Assembly: GCF_001306135.1 (NCBI RefSeq)
Contig: NZ_LGKP01000007.1
Span: 1 to 64,000 of the forward strand
Reading direction: 5' to 3'
DNA length: 64,000 bases
From: Herpetosiphon geysericola
Lineage (GTDB): Bacteria > Chloroflexota > Chloroflexia > Chloroflexales > Herpetosiphonaceae
Below, one piece after another: positions 53,465-61,781 of this stretch; positions within the stretch are counted from its first letter, which is position 1; each line of letters starts with the position of its first letter. The notes beneath the pieces are model-generated. The model was given only the letters and a program-made list of their open reading frames with translations, did not search any database and was not told the origin of the DNA. The translations under genes and the position numbers were made by a program.

Positions 53465-53512
53465 ACAATCAAAAACCACCACAAGAATTCAAATTCTCAT
53501 GGTGGTTTTATA
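53465..53512 (-). terminator. Terminator at the end of the RiPP operon
   Basis: Minus-strand arms AAAACCACCA / TGGTGGTTTT (plus 53500-53509 and 53472-53481) enclose an 18-base loop that can itself fold (AGAATT/AATTCT), followed by TGATTGTTG. Just beyond the permease stop at 53526. Confidence 0.75.
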
Positions 53513-53525
53513 GCTTTCTAATGCT

Positions 53526-54236
53526 CTATTCCCAGCGAAAGAGTTTGGCTGCCGAGCCAAGGCTTACGATGGTCAAGAGCGCCAATACTGCCAAGCTTGG
53601 CCAAATATTGAAACTTAATCCAAGCCAATTTGCTTCGAGCAATTGCACCAAATGGCGGGCTGGAACCCATGATCCAAGTTGTTGCAACAGGCCTGATTTG
53701 CCAGTATTGCTCGAAACCAGCACCACCGCCATTGCACCAAAAACCAAAATGCTAATCACTTGAATGCTGCGAGTGTTGCGAATGCGACTGCCAAGCAAAG
53801 CTCCCAGCGCCGAAAAGGCAATTGCTCCCGCCAGAAAGCTGATAGCTAAGCCAAGCCAATTAGCAGGCAAGGGCAATTTCAGCACCAGAATGCTGAGCAC
53901 TAACACCACCATCCCGCCCAAGAGTACCAATAATAAGCCAACCAAGGCTTGGGCCAATAAATAGCGCATTGGCGAGATCGGGGTAATTTGCAAGCGCCGC
54001 AACATGCCACGCTCACGATAATTAACCAAGCTCATTGGAAAAGCCATAATGCCGAAGATCATCGGGCCAAAGGCCAACATCATCAAGGCATTGGCGGTTT
54101 GGCTCGGGCCGGAGGGCATTTGCAAGCCCAAAATCAAGGCCATCAAGGCCGGAAAAAAGACAATAAAACCAAGGTTGGTCAGATCACGCCCCATCAAGCG
54201 CAATTCAGTGCGTACAATTTGCCAAAAAGCGTGCAT
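53526..54236 (-). CDS. ABC-2 type transporter permease
   Basis: 236 residues with about six transmembrane helices (LGFIVFFPALMALILG; LVGLLLVLLGGMVVLVLSI; LAISFLAGAIAFSALGALLG; VISILVFGAMAVVLVSS; LAVLALLTIVSLGSAA). Includes the ABC-2 permease landmark YRERGMLRRLQITPISPMRY. It follows the ATPase gene by 22 bases and is the last gene of the RiPP operon. Probably exports or gives self-protection against the peptide product (inference). Confidence 0.88.
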   Translation of the reverse strand: MHAFWQIVRTELRLMGRDLTNLGFIVFFPALMALILGLQMPSGPSQTANALMMLAFGPMIFGIMAFPMSLVNYRERGMLRRLQITPISPMRYLLAQALVGLLLVLLGGMVVLVLSILVLKLPLPANWLGLAISFLAGAIAFSALGALLGSRIRNTRSIQVISILVFGAMAVVLVSSNTGKSGLLQQLGSWVPARHLVQLLEANWLGLSFNIWPSLAVLALLTIVSLGSAAKLFRWE

Positions 54237-54258
54237 ACTTCCTCCTGAATAAGTGCAA

Positions 54259-55029
54259 TTAATGGGCGGGCTGGCCGATCAAGCGCAGAAAGACATCTTC
54301 AAAGGTCACTCGTTCTGGGTGCGGTAAATCGCGGCTCGGCACTGGCTGTTGGCGCAAATCGTGTTGATAGGCCGCAATCATGCGATCTGGCGTATCCAGC
54401 GCAATCACGGTGCCTTGATCGATGACTGCAATCCGGTCGCACAACCGCTCAACTTCTTCCATAAAGTGGGTCACGAGCACCACAGTTTTGCCACGCTTGC
54501 GCACATCTTGAATTAAGTTCCAGGTAATCCGCCGCGCCTGGGGATCAAGGCCAGTGGTCAATTCATCGAGAAACACAATTTCTGGGTCGTGAATGAGGCT
54601 GAGGGCAATAAATAAGCGTTGTTTTTGGCCGCCAGAAAGATTGGCAAAGGCGGTTTTGGCTTGCTCAGCCAAGCCCCATTCTTCGAGCACTTTTTGCCAA
54701 GGCCGCGCTTGCGGATAAAACGAGCCAAACAATTGCAAGGCTTCAGCAACCGTCAGCCGATCGGGCAAGGTCGCTTGTTGCAGTTGAACGCCAATTTTGC
54801 TGCGAATATACTGGCCATGCTGCTGCAAATCGCGGCCCAAAATCTGAATTCTGCCAGACGTAGCGGGGCGGAGGCCAATAATGCATTCCACCGATGAGGT
54901 TTTGCCCGCCCCGTTGGGTCCAACAATCCCAAAAATCTCACCAGCCTCGACACTAAAGGACACATCTTTGACTGCTTTATGCTTGCCATAGTGTTTTTGT
55001 AGCTGTTCGACAACCAATACTGGAGCCAT
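54259..55029 (-). CDS. ABC transporter ATP-binding protein
   Basis: 256 residues. Walker A GPNGAGKTS, Q-loop IGVQLQQATLP, signature LSGGQKQRL, Walker B IVFLDELTTGLD, H-loop VLVTHFMEEVERL. Of the drug/bacteriocin-export (CcmA/DrrA-like) class. AAGGAGGAAGC precedes ATG 55029. A hairpin (55077-55099) lies in the 96-base gap after the upstream RiPP enzyme gene. It forms a two-component exporter with the downstream permease. Confidence 0.92.
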   Translation of the reverse strand: MAPVLVVEQLQKHYGKHKAVKDVSFSVEAGEIFGIVGPNGAGKTSSVECIIGLRPATSGRIQILGRDLQQHGQYIRSKIGVQLQQATLPDRLTVAEALQLFGSFYPQARPWQKVLEEWGLAEQAKTAFANLSGGQKQRLFIALSLIHDPEIVFLDELTTGLDPQARRITWNLIQDVRKRGKTVVLVTHFMEEVERLCDRIAVIDQGTVIALDTPDRMIAAYQHDLRQQPVPSRDLPHPERVTFEDVFLRLIGQPAH

Positions 55030-55076
55030 AGCTTCCTCCTTGAATGTGGGTTTTTGCTGGCTCCATTAAACAATTT

Positions 55077-55099
55077 AGCCTCCCGCAAAACGAGAGGCT
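55077..55099 (-). terminator. Possible attenuator hairpin inside the RiPP operon
   Basis: Arms AGCCTC (plus 55077-55082) and GAGGCT (55094-55099) with an inner CG/CG pair and a CAAAA loop, in the gap between the SpaB_C-like gene and the ABC ATPase. On the minus strand it is followed by AAATTGTTT, a weak T stretch. It may lower expression of the exporter relative to the enzymes. Confidence 0.4.
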
Positions 55100-55125
55100 C
55101 AGCGATACCAAAAGCGATACAAGTC

Positions 55126-56148
55126 CTAGCGTGGCTCTAAAATCAAGGGCACGCTGATTGGCTCGGCAGGCAGCTCAGCAAGCAGTACGCGATACAACAT
55201 ATACAGCAATTGTAGCTCTTGCATAATGCTCAGGCCCAAACGATTTTGCACCAAATGCAGATAATTGGGCACAAACAGCAAGCCAGTTAGTGGAGATTGG
55301 GCCACAACTGTTGGCAATTGGGCCTGATAGCGCTGGAAATGCTCGATCACGCTCGATTGCAAGTGCTGGTTGGCTTCAGCAGCTTGCAAATCAGCAAAAT
55401 GGTTGTGCAAATGCGTGCGCCAATCGGCAAACAACGAATACTTATTATTATGGCGTAAACTGCCCAAACGCTGGCGAATTGCCGGAGCTTGACGCTCAAA
55501 ATGCTGTTCCAAGCCACGCAGAAATGCAGCCCGATCACCAACCACTTGGGCAATCCAATAATCGAGGTAGCTGCGCACAATCAAGGCTTGCACATAAGGA
55601 TCAGGGCTCAATTGCTCCAGTAGATCATGGACCAATTCGAGCACCCAAAACGAGCGTGCCACGCCGCTATTGGCACTAGCCTGCAAGACCCGCAGGCAAA
55701 TTGTGCTGGAATAGGCAAAATGTTGCTCGGCCAAGGCCATGCCCAGCTTGCCAGCATATTTGGCATACTCTGGTTCGTAGGTCAAATCGCGCAGATAGCC
55801 CGCCGCATATAGTTCATCAATTGCTTGCGGCGGGTGCTGCAAACCAACCGTCGCCGCATGATCTTGGAAAAAGCGCAACAGCTCTGCATCGAGCAAGGGA
55901 TCGATCGTGGCTGCGCGGTTTTCGGGCGGGCTTTGGTAGCGCAAACGAACATGGTAGCCGCCCTCGCCGTAGCGAATAAAAAACCAGCGATCGATATGCG
56001 GGCGCAAACTGCCTTGCTCGCCAAAGGTTCGTTCCCAATCGATCAGCATTTGGTCGCAGACCTGGCGCAGATCAGGCTTGGTTGGGGTTGGGGTGTTTGG
56101 TGGCTGTAAAAATACTTGGCGATAGTGCCATTGGCTTGAATTCTGCAT
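55126..56148 (-). CDS. Thiopeptide-type bacteriocin biosynthesis protein (SpaB_C-like), copy 2
   Basis: 340 residues of the SpaB C-terminal/thiopeptide-type family. Signature: HIDRWFFIRYGEGGYHVRLRY near residues 50-70, a KAGKLGMALAEQHFAYSS-like middle (here YAGKLGMALAEQHF), and the terminal helical MLYRVLL. Family members either remove glutamate from glutamylated Ser/Thr (elimination domain, TbtC-like) or perform the [4+2] cycloaddition making a pyridine (TbtD-like). Which applies here cannot be read from sequence. It starts 24 bases after copy 1 with its own GAGGA site. Confidence 0.85.
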   Translation of the reverse strand: MQNSSQWHYRQVFLQPPNTPTPTKPDLRQVCDQMLIDWERTFGEQGSLRPHIDRWFFIRYGEGGYHVRLRYQSPPENRAATIDPLLDAELLRFFQDHAATVGLQHPPQAIDELYAAGYLRDLTYEPEYAKYAGKLGMALAEQHFAYSSTICLRVLQASANSGVARSFWVLELVHDLLEQLSPDPYVQALIVRSYLDYWIAQVVGDRAAFLRGLEQHFERQAPAIRQRLGSLRHNNKYSLFADWRTHLHNHFADLQAAEANQHLQSSVIEHFQRYQAQLPTVVAQSPLTGLLFVPNYLHLVQNRLGLSIMQELQLLYMLYRVLLAELPAEPISVPLILEPR

Positions 56149-56172
56149 CGGATTCCTCTTTTCAGCGCAAAA

Positions 56173-57171
56173 TCAATATTGATTGACCAGCAGTTGTTGC
56201 AACGTTTGCTCGGGCTGTTGTTGGCGCTGGCGCTCAAGCGAAAGCAACAGGCTACACAAATGGGCTTCCTCGGCGATGCTAATGCTCAGGCGATTGTGGG
56301 TTAGGTGAAACAAGGCTGAAAGCGCTGCATAGCTCGAAAAGGCCAATTCTTGCTGTTGATCACGTTTGATCACCGGGCCAGCATAGCGGCGCAAACCCTC
56401 CAAACCAGCTTGCACAACGCCATGCAATGCTTCGGGCAATAAACTTAAGCGCTCAGCCAAAGGCCGTTGATGAAAACGCCAATTGCGCTCCAGCGATTGG
56501 GCTACCAAGGCATCGGATTGTTGAATAAACTCGCCAGGAAACTCGAAATAATCGACCCACGTTTGGCGCAAGCGTTCGAGCAAGCGGCTAATTTCGATAC
56601 TTTGCAAAAACCCAGCATGCAACAGCTCATCCAAAAAGATGCGGCTGAAGATTTTGCGGGTCACCAAATCAGTCGTATGCGGAATCACATCGAGCGTGCT
56701 GCGAGCAATCGCTGTTTGCAAGGCATAGTAATGGCGCAAATCTTCGAGCGAATCGTGATCACGGCCAATTGCCAAGTCGTGGCTAATTTCCAACTCAACC
56801 GAACCAGGTTGGGCCAAGGCACTCACATCAGTATCAAGCCCCAATTTGCGATTGAGAATCGCAGCTTGGGCCGAAAGCGGCTGGGCAGCGCCACACAGAT
56901 CAGGGTTTTGGGCGAAATAAGCAGCAAAGCGTTCGCGAATCAAGGGAACCGCAAAATCGCGCAAAACCTGCTCATCGGCAAAACAGGCGATTCGCAGCTG
57001 GTAGCCGCCTTCAGAAAAGCGCAACCACGTAATAAACTCAATCTGTTCGCGCAATTGATCGAACAGCGGCGTCCACGCTTCGGCCAGCAAACGATCAGCC
57101 CGTGGATCATATGGCTCGTCGACTCGCTCTGGGCTGTAGTAAATTTTGCCATTCAGCACGGCGAAACTCAT
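56173..57171 (-). CDS. Thiopeptide-type bacteriocin biosynthesis protein (SpaB_C-like), copy 1
   Basis: 332 residues, same family as its neighbour. FITWLRFSEGGYQLRIACFADEQVL near residues 47-71 corresponds to the neighbour's FFIRYGEGGYHVRLRY. Also LNRKLGLDTDVSAL, LARSTLDVIPHTTD-like helices and a terminal AALSALFHLTHNRLSISIAEEAHLCSLL. Its ATG overlaps the stop of the LanB-type gene (ATGA), so dehydratase and this protein are made together. That favours it as the elimination half of a split dehydratase (inference). Confidence 0.85.
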   Translation of the reverse strand: MSFAVLNGKIYYSPERVDEPYDPRADRLLAEAWTPLFDQLREQIEFITWLRFSEGGYQLRIACFADEQVLRDFAVPLIRERFAAYFAQNPDLCGAAQPLSAQAAILNRKLGLDTDVSALAQPGSVELEISHDLAIGRDHDSLEDLRHYYALQTAIARSTLDVIPHTTDLVTRKIFSRIFLDELLHAGFLQSIEISRLLERLRQTWVDYFEFPGEFIQQSDALVAQSLERNWRFHQRPLAERLSLLPEALHGVVQAGLEGLRRYAGPVIKRDQQQELAFSSYAALSALFHLTHNRLSISIAEEAHLCSLLLSLERQRQQQPEQTLQQLLVNQY

Positions 57172-59858
57172 TGGCCACCTCCCCGATTGAACTCAACCTG
57201 AAATTCAATCACATATGGTTGTTGATCGAGGTCAAACCACTGCTGCTGCGGGCTGGGCAACATTTCTTCGAGGGTCAAACTCACTTGATCATCGGCGATT
57301 ACATGGCGCAACATCTGAATGCTGAAATAATTTTCAAAATCCAGCGCAAGTGGTTTATGGTTCGTCCACATATTGAGATGTTTACTGCTGAGTGGGCGTT
57401 GGATGCGCACAAAAACTTCGCTTGGCAAGCCAGCTTGTTCGGCCCAGCTATACCAATTGAAAAAGCTCAGAAATTCGTCGTTAGCAACGCTACTCGGGAT
57501 TGCGGCGCTTGGCACATTCCAGCTTTCACGTTGCAAGACCAAGCGGCCAATCCGCAGCCGAGGCGTATGGCTGATTGTATTTGCTGGGTGTTTGCGCGAA
57601 ACAAGAGTTTGCTCGCGCGGGCGCAATTGCTCCATGTGATAGCTACTGGGGCTGAGTTGGGCCAGCACTCGTTGCAAAATTGGCAACGAAACCATGTGTA
57701 AAAAGCCCATGTAGAGCGGCAAAAGCTCTTGTTGGCTGCCATCGGCGGCGCGGCTATAGACTCGTAATTGATCAGCAACTGGATCGTGGGCAAGGCGCAA
57801 ATCGCCAACGCCATGCTGCGTCGTTTGGGTGCGGTAGGTTGGCTCGTCGGGCGGCACAATCACGTTCGCGGTAAATGGCACATGCACTTGGGCATTATGT
57901 TCGAGCACCGAAACGATTTCGGCGGGCAAGGCATTTACGGCCTGCGCTTGCAATGGTTGCCACGCCGATTGAACATAGGTTTGCCAGTTTGGCGCAGGCA
58001 AGAGGCTCAAGTAGCGGGTCAGAAAACGCCCAAAGCCAGGCAAGGTGTAATTCAAGGCCAGCAAATAATCGCCTTGCTCAAGCGCTGCTTGGCTGCTAGC
58101 CGCGACCTGAAACTGAATGCTGGTTGAGCCATAATGATTATGTTGACCAAAATCAGCAGCCAACTGCCAAAAAACCTCGGGATCAAGCACAACTTCACGC
58201 GATTCAGGTGCAGCATCAAGCGCTTGGTTCAAAAATTGGCCATAGCGGCGTTGGCGCTGTTGAATCGCGCTAATTCGCGGCATCGGCAGCTCGGCTGTGT
58301 TGGACGAAAGCCGATTGTATTCTGGCGCAAAGCCCAACAGGGCATCGGTCTGGCCGCCTTCACCAAAGGCATGGGTAAAAATATCGAGCAGCCAACTTTG
58401 CGACGGGCCACGGCCATCGCGCTGAAAGCCACATTCCAAAACCGGCGCCAAATCGCTGGCCAAGCTGGCGAGCAATGGCTGGCCTAAGTGAACGGCCAAA
58501 TCATCCCAGACCACATCTTCGACGATTAGCTGGCCGAGTTGGCTGCTGGTTTGATTCGCATTGGGAGCAAATGCCAGAATCTGATCGATGGTTTGGCGCA
58601 GCTGTTGCTCAAGCTGCCAGCGCTGGGCAACCGTAGCATGGGCATAATTTTGAGCTACTTCAGCCACGGTTTGCAACAGTTCGCGCACTTGGCCAGCCTC
58701 AGCAGTAGGAATGTGGGCTACTTGCTCAGCCAAAGCCAACAACGGGTCTTGATAATCTGAAGGCAAGTCTAAATCGTAAAACAACAAGCCGCTGCTGATT
58801 AATTGATTGAGGGTTTGACTCAATTTGGCGGGGTTGAGCGCTGGATGCTGAGTTTGCAGCAGCTCAAGCAAATCGGCGTAGCCCCATTGCTGCTGCTCGC
58901 CAAAGGCGGCCAACACGCTATCGAGCAAAGCCGAACGCTTGCCGCGGCGTTGCCACGAGGCAAAAAATTGATTGGGATCGTCGAGTTGTTGGCGCAAGCG
59001 TGAGAACACCAAATCCTCGCCATCAACAAAGCTGCTAGGATTCAAGCGCAACGGCAAGTAGCCGTTGATTGCTGGCACGCGCACGAGCGCTTTGCGAATT
59101 GCGCCAACCGCTGAGCGCCGCAGTTGGCTGACCGCCCGTGCTTGCGGCGTTTGGCCTTCAACCACGATTGGTTGGGCCAAATTAGCATCAGCCGAGCCAA
59201 GCACCAAGGGGCCGAAATGGCTGAATGGACTGGTTTTGCTGGCCATGCGCATCAGATATTGGTAGGCGCCGACTTCGGTTTTGCGTTCGCGGCTGCGCAA
59301 TTGGCTGGGATCGGCGTTGATATAGCGTGGCAAGCTGCTGGCCAAGGTTGAGCTGGCCACTTGCACGGCCTTTTGAAACGCAGGCTGGGCATAGCTTTGT
59401 TGCAACAAACGGCGTTTGGCTTGTAATTCTTGTTCGAAGGTGCGACGAGCTTCGCGCCAAGCCCGTTGTACTTGCTGCAAACTGCGGCGAAAGCGCAAGA
59501 CTTGGCCACGCAAACTGGGATGCTCGAAGCCGCGCAAGCTGGCAACATCGCTGAGCAAAGGCAGGCGACGATTGAAAATATCGCGTTTCAGGGCCACCAA
59601 ACTGCTTTTGAGCGGGCCTTGGGTCGTGCCAATTAATGTATAGAGCAGATCAACCAACGCCTGGGTATGGTTATCGAGCCAGCGTTGTTGGCGCAAAATT
59701 GCTTGAAAAAGCGCGATTGTGCGTTCGAATTTGAGCTGGTGCAGCTGGTTGTAGCTAGTTCCGCCTACGCGCACCAATACGGGCGATGCTGGTTGCCAGC
59801 TTGGGCGAGCCACTTGCTCAGCGGCGATCACGATGCTTGATTGATACAAATCAGTCAT
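57168..59858 (-). CDS. Lantibiotic-dehydratase (LanB N-terminal, glutamylating) protein
   Basis: About 896 residues, the length of split LanB proteins that lack the C-terminal elimination domain. The N-terminal hallmark YLMRMASKTSPFSHFGP is near residue 210. Preceding LRFRRSLQQVQRAWREA helices and the C-terminal RIGRLVLQRESWNVP ... FVRIQRPLSSKHLNMW segments match the family. Family knowledge: it activates Ser/Thr of a precursor peptide by tRNA-dependent glutamylation, and a SpaB_C protein then eliminates it to give Dha/Dhb. ATG 59858 follows AAGGAG. Eleven bases after the protease gene. Confidence 0.92.
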   Translation of the reverse strand: MTDLYQSSIVIAAEQVARPSWQPASPVLVRVGGTSYNQLHQLKFERTIALFQAILRQQRWLDNHTQALVDLLYTLIGTTQGPLKSSLVALKRDIFNRRLPLLSDVASLRGFEHPSLRGQVLRFRRSLQQVQRAWREARRTFEQELQAKRRLLQQSYAQPAFQKAVQVASSTLASSLPRYINADPSQLRSRERKTEVGAYQYLMRMASKTSPFSHFGPLVLGSADANLAQPIVVEGQTPQARAVSQLRRSAVGAIRKALVRVPAINGYLPLRLNPSSFVDGEDLVFSRLRQQLDDPNQFFASWQRRGKRSALLDSVLAAFGEQQQWGYADLLELLQTQHPALNPAKLSQTLNQLISSGLLFYDLDLPSDYQDPLLALAEQVAHIPTAEAGQVRELLQTVAEVAQNYAHATVAQRWQLEQQLRQTIDQILAFAPNANQTSSQLGQLIVEDVVWDDLAVHLGQPLLASLASDLAPVLECGFQRDGRGPSQSWLLDIFTHAFGEGGQTDALLGFAPEYNRLSSNTAELPMPRISAIQQRQRRYGQFLNQALDAAPESREVVLDPEVFWQLAADFGQHNHYGSTSIQFQVAASSQAALEQGDYLLALNYTLPGFGRFLTRYLSLLPAPNWQTYVQSAWQPLQAQAVNALPAEIVSVLEHNAQVHVPFTANVIVPPDEPTYRTQTTQHGVGDLRLAHDPVADQLRVYSRAADGSQQELLPLYMGFLHMVSLPILQRVLAQLSPSSYHMEQLRPREQTLVSRKHPANTISHTPRLRIGRLVLQRESWNVPSAAIPSSVANDEFLSFFNWYSWAEQAGLPSEVFVRIQRPLSSKHLNMWTNHKPLALDFENYFSIQMLRHVIADDQVSLTLEEMLPSPQQQWFDLDQQPYVIEFQVEFNRGGGQ

Positions 59859-59869
59859 GACCAAGCTCC

Positions 59870-61066
59870 TTATAGCGCTGCGGCGTACATTCGCACAATC
59901 GTCAGGCCATAGCTGGCAAAATGCAGCCCGAGGTTGACGACAAAGAAAATCGTCCAGATTAATGAAACCAGCGCATACAGGTTATAGGCCCATTGCCAGC
60001 GCCCAGTTTGTTGCTCGCTGAGCGGGTCGATCAGCGGCGCCCGGCCAAACCAACCACGAACGTTGTTGACAATATTGCGCACCGTGCGTTGGCGCAAATT
60101 GGGTTGTTCCAGCAGATTGGTCATAATCCAATAGCCATCCATGCGCGAAACAAAGGGGTTGAGATTGATCAGAAAGAGCAAGGCCGGAATGCCACTGTAG
60201 GCCAAAGCAATCGAATAGATCAAGCTATCGCTGGGCAGCAACCAGAGCACACTGGCAATCAGGCCAAACCAGAGGGCATCGACCAACGGGCCTGCTGCCG
60301 CCACCGAAGCGCGCTTATATTTGCTTGGCACGCGGTAAACATCGCTGGTATCGGTGAAGAAAATTGGAATAAACCACCAGAGCAAGCCCATACCAAAGCC
60401 TGCTGGCTTGGCTCCCGCCATTTTGCAGGCCACGGCGTGAGCCAATTCGTGGGTTGCAATCTCAAGCAAAAACAGGCCAAAGATCCAGAAAATCAGCTGT
60501 TTGTTGGCATCAGGGTGGGCCAACATCAAGGGCGAAACCAAAATCACGCCTTTGGCAATGATGTAGCTCAAGCCAACGCCTAATAAGCCAACAATCAACA
60601 ACCATGTAGCCGGATTCCACCACCAGCGCCGCCAAGCAACCACTCGATCAATCACCCCATCGCCGCGAATCAGCGTCCAATACAAGCCACTGCGGCGACC
60701 CAAACGCGGTGCATCAGCTGAATCGGGCGTAGTGTTGGCCCAGGTTTCATGCACCAGCAAGCGATGGCGAGCACATAAATCGCAAAAATGGCGAATCTTT
60801 TCGAGGCTCACGTTGATGTTATAGCGTTGCTGCAACTCAGTTTGGAGCTGCTCGATTGAGCGCTGGCCATTGAGCAATTCGAGAATCCGCACGCCAATCA
60901 CATTGGTGCGCAAAAACGACGACGAGGCGGCGCGGCCAACCACATATTGGTTGGTTTGCTGCTGGCTGAAGGGCGAAACGTGAACATCATCAACAACCTG
61001 CGGGCGATATTCTGGGCTGGCCTCAAGCGCAGCAAAGTCGTTTAAGGTTAGGGCTGGGTTAGTCAT
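59870..61066 (-). CDS. M50 (site-2-type) membrane metalloprotease with N-terminal PqqD-like domain
   Basis: About 398 residues. Residues about 40-105 form a PqqD/RRE-like winged helix (FLRTNVIGVRILELLNGQRSIEQLQTELQQRYN), a fold that binds RiPP leader peptides. It is followed by several transmembrane helices with the zinc motif ATHELAHAVACKMAG and the second M50 motif NLNPFVSRMDGYWIM. Possible role: leader removal or release of the modified peptide at the membrane (inference; YydH-type proteases are a precedent). ATG 61066 follows AAGGAG and overlaps the upstream oxidase gene by eight bases. Confidence 0.87.
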   Translation of the reverse strand: MTNPALTLNDFAALEASPEYRPQVVDDVHVSPFSQQQTNQYVVGRAASSSFLRTNVIGVRILELLNGQRSIEQLQTELQQRYNINVSLEKIRHFCDLCARHRLLVHETWANTTPDSADAPRLGRRSGLYWTLIRGDGVIDRVVAWRRWWWNPATWLLIVGLLGVGLSYIIAKGVILVSPLMLAHPDANKQLIFWIFGLFLLEIATHELAHAVACKMAGAKPAGFGMGLLWWFIPIFFTDTSDVYRVPSKYKRASVAAAGPLVDALWFGLIASVLWLLPSDSLIYSIALAYSGIPALLFLINLNPFVSRMDGYWIMTNLLEQPNLRQRTVRNIVNNVRGWFGRAPLIDPLSEQQTGRWQWAYNLYALVSLIWTIFFVVNLGLHFASYGLTIVRMYAAAL

Positions 61067-61781
61067 GGGTTTGCTCCTTGTGGGGATAGCCAACAGCAAA
61101 ACCGATTAGGCAGTGAGTTTGATAGCTATCAAAACCCAGCCAACGAGCGAGTTGTCCTTGAATTAAGCTACCGGTGGCGCAACCAATCATGCCAACGCGC
61201 TGCGCTGCAATGTATAAACGCTGCAACTGGGCGCCTGCATCAAGCAAGGCCTGGCGATAACCACGATCGCCAGCTTGGTTGATTGCGTTGGGCAGCGAGC
61301 TAAGCACTAAGACAATCACTGGCGCTTGCAAAAACTCGCGCTGGAAGCAATAGCGTTGCAATGGCTCCTGCGGATCGGCGGTACGCAGCACGGCCAATTG
61401 ATGAGCATTGGGATTGTAGGCATAGCCGCCCAACGCCAAATCGTCCGACTTCAAGACCAGCGGCGCAAGCAAACTCAATGGTTTGGTTGCTGAATTGATT
61501 GGGCGGCTGGCATGCTCCAAGAAGGTTGCCAAATCGGCCAAATTGATCGGGCGCTCAGCATACTCGCGCAGGCTTTGGCGTTGATCGATCAATTGCTGAT
61601 AGCTCAATTGGCTTGGATAGGCAGTTGGCAGGCCAATTTTGGCCTTGGTTTCAAACAAATCGTACCACCAATTGCTCGTTGCTTGGCTTGATTCAGGCAG
61701 CGGGTTGCCCCGTTGCAGGCTCGTCCATTCGTGCATATAGGAGCTGGCACTGACGCCAGCGCCAAAGAAATGTTCGCTCAT
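61059..61781 (-). CDS. SagB-type FMN-dependent azoline oxidase (stand-alone)
   Basis: 240 residues, nitroreductase fold. LIDQRQSLREYAERPINLADLATFLEHA (about residues 66-93) is the FMN phosphate-side Arg/Ser motif. QALLDAGAQLQRLYIAAQRVGMIGCATGSL is the family's second motif. Such enzymes oxidise thiazolines/oxazolines to thiazoles/oxazoles in azole-containing RiPPs. It shares four bases (ATGA) with the fusion gene upstream and eight with the protease gene downstream. Confidence 0.87.
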   Translation of the reverse strand: MSEHFFGAGVSASSYMHEWTSLQRGNPLPESSQATSNWWYDLFETKAKIGLPTAYPSQLSYQQLIDQRQSLREYAERPINLADLATFLEHASRPINSATKPLSLLAPLVLKSDDLALGGYAYNPNAHQLAVLRTADPQEPLQRYCFQREFLQAPVIVLVLSSLPNAINQAGDRGYRQALLDAGAQLQRLYIAAQRVGMIGCATGSLIQGQLARWLGFDSYQTHCLIGFAVGYPHKEQTHD

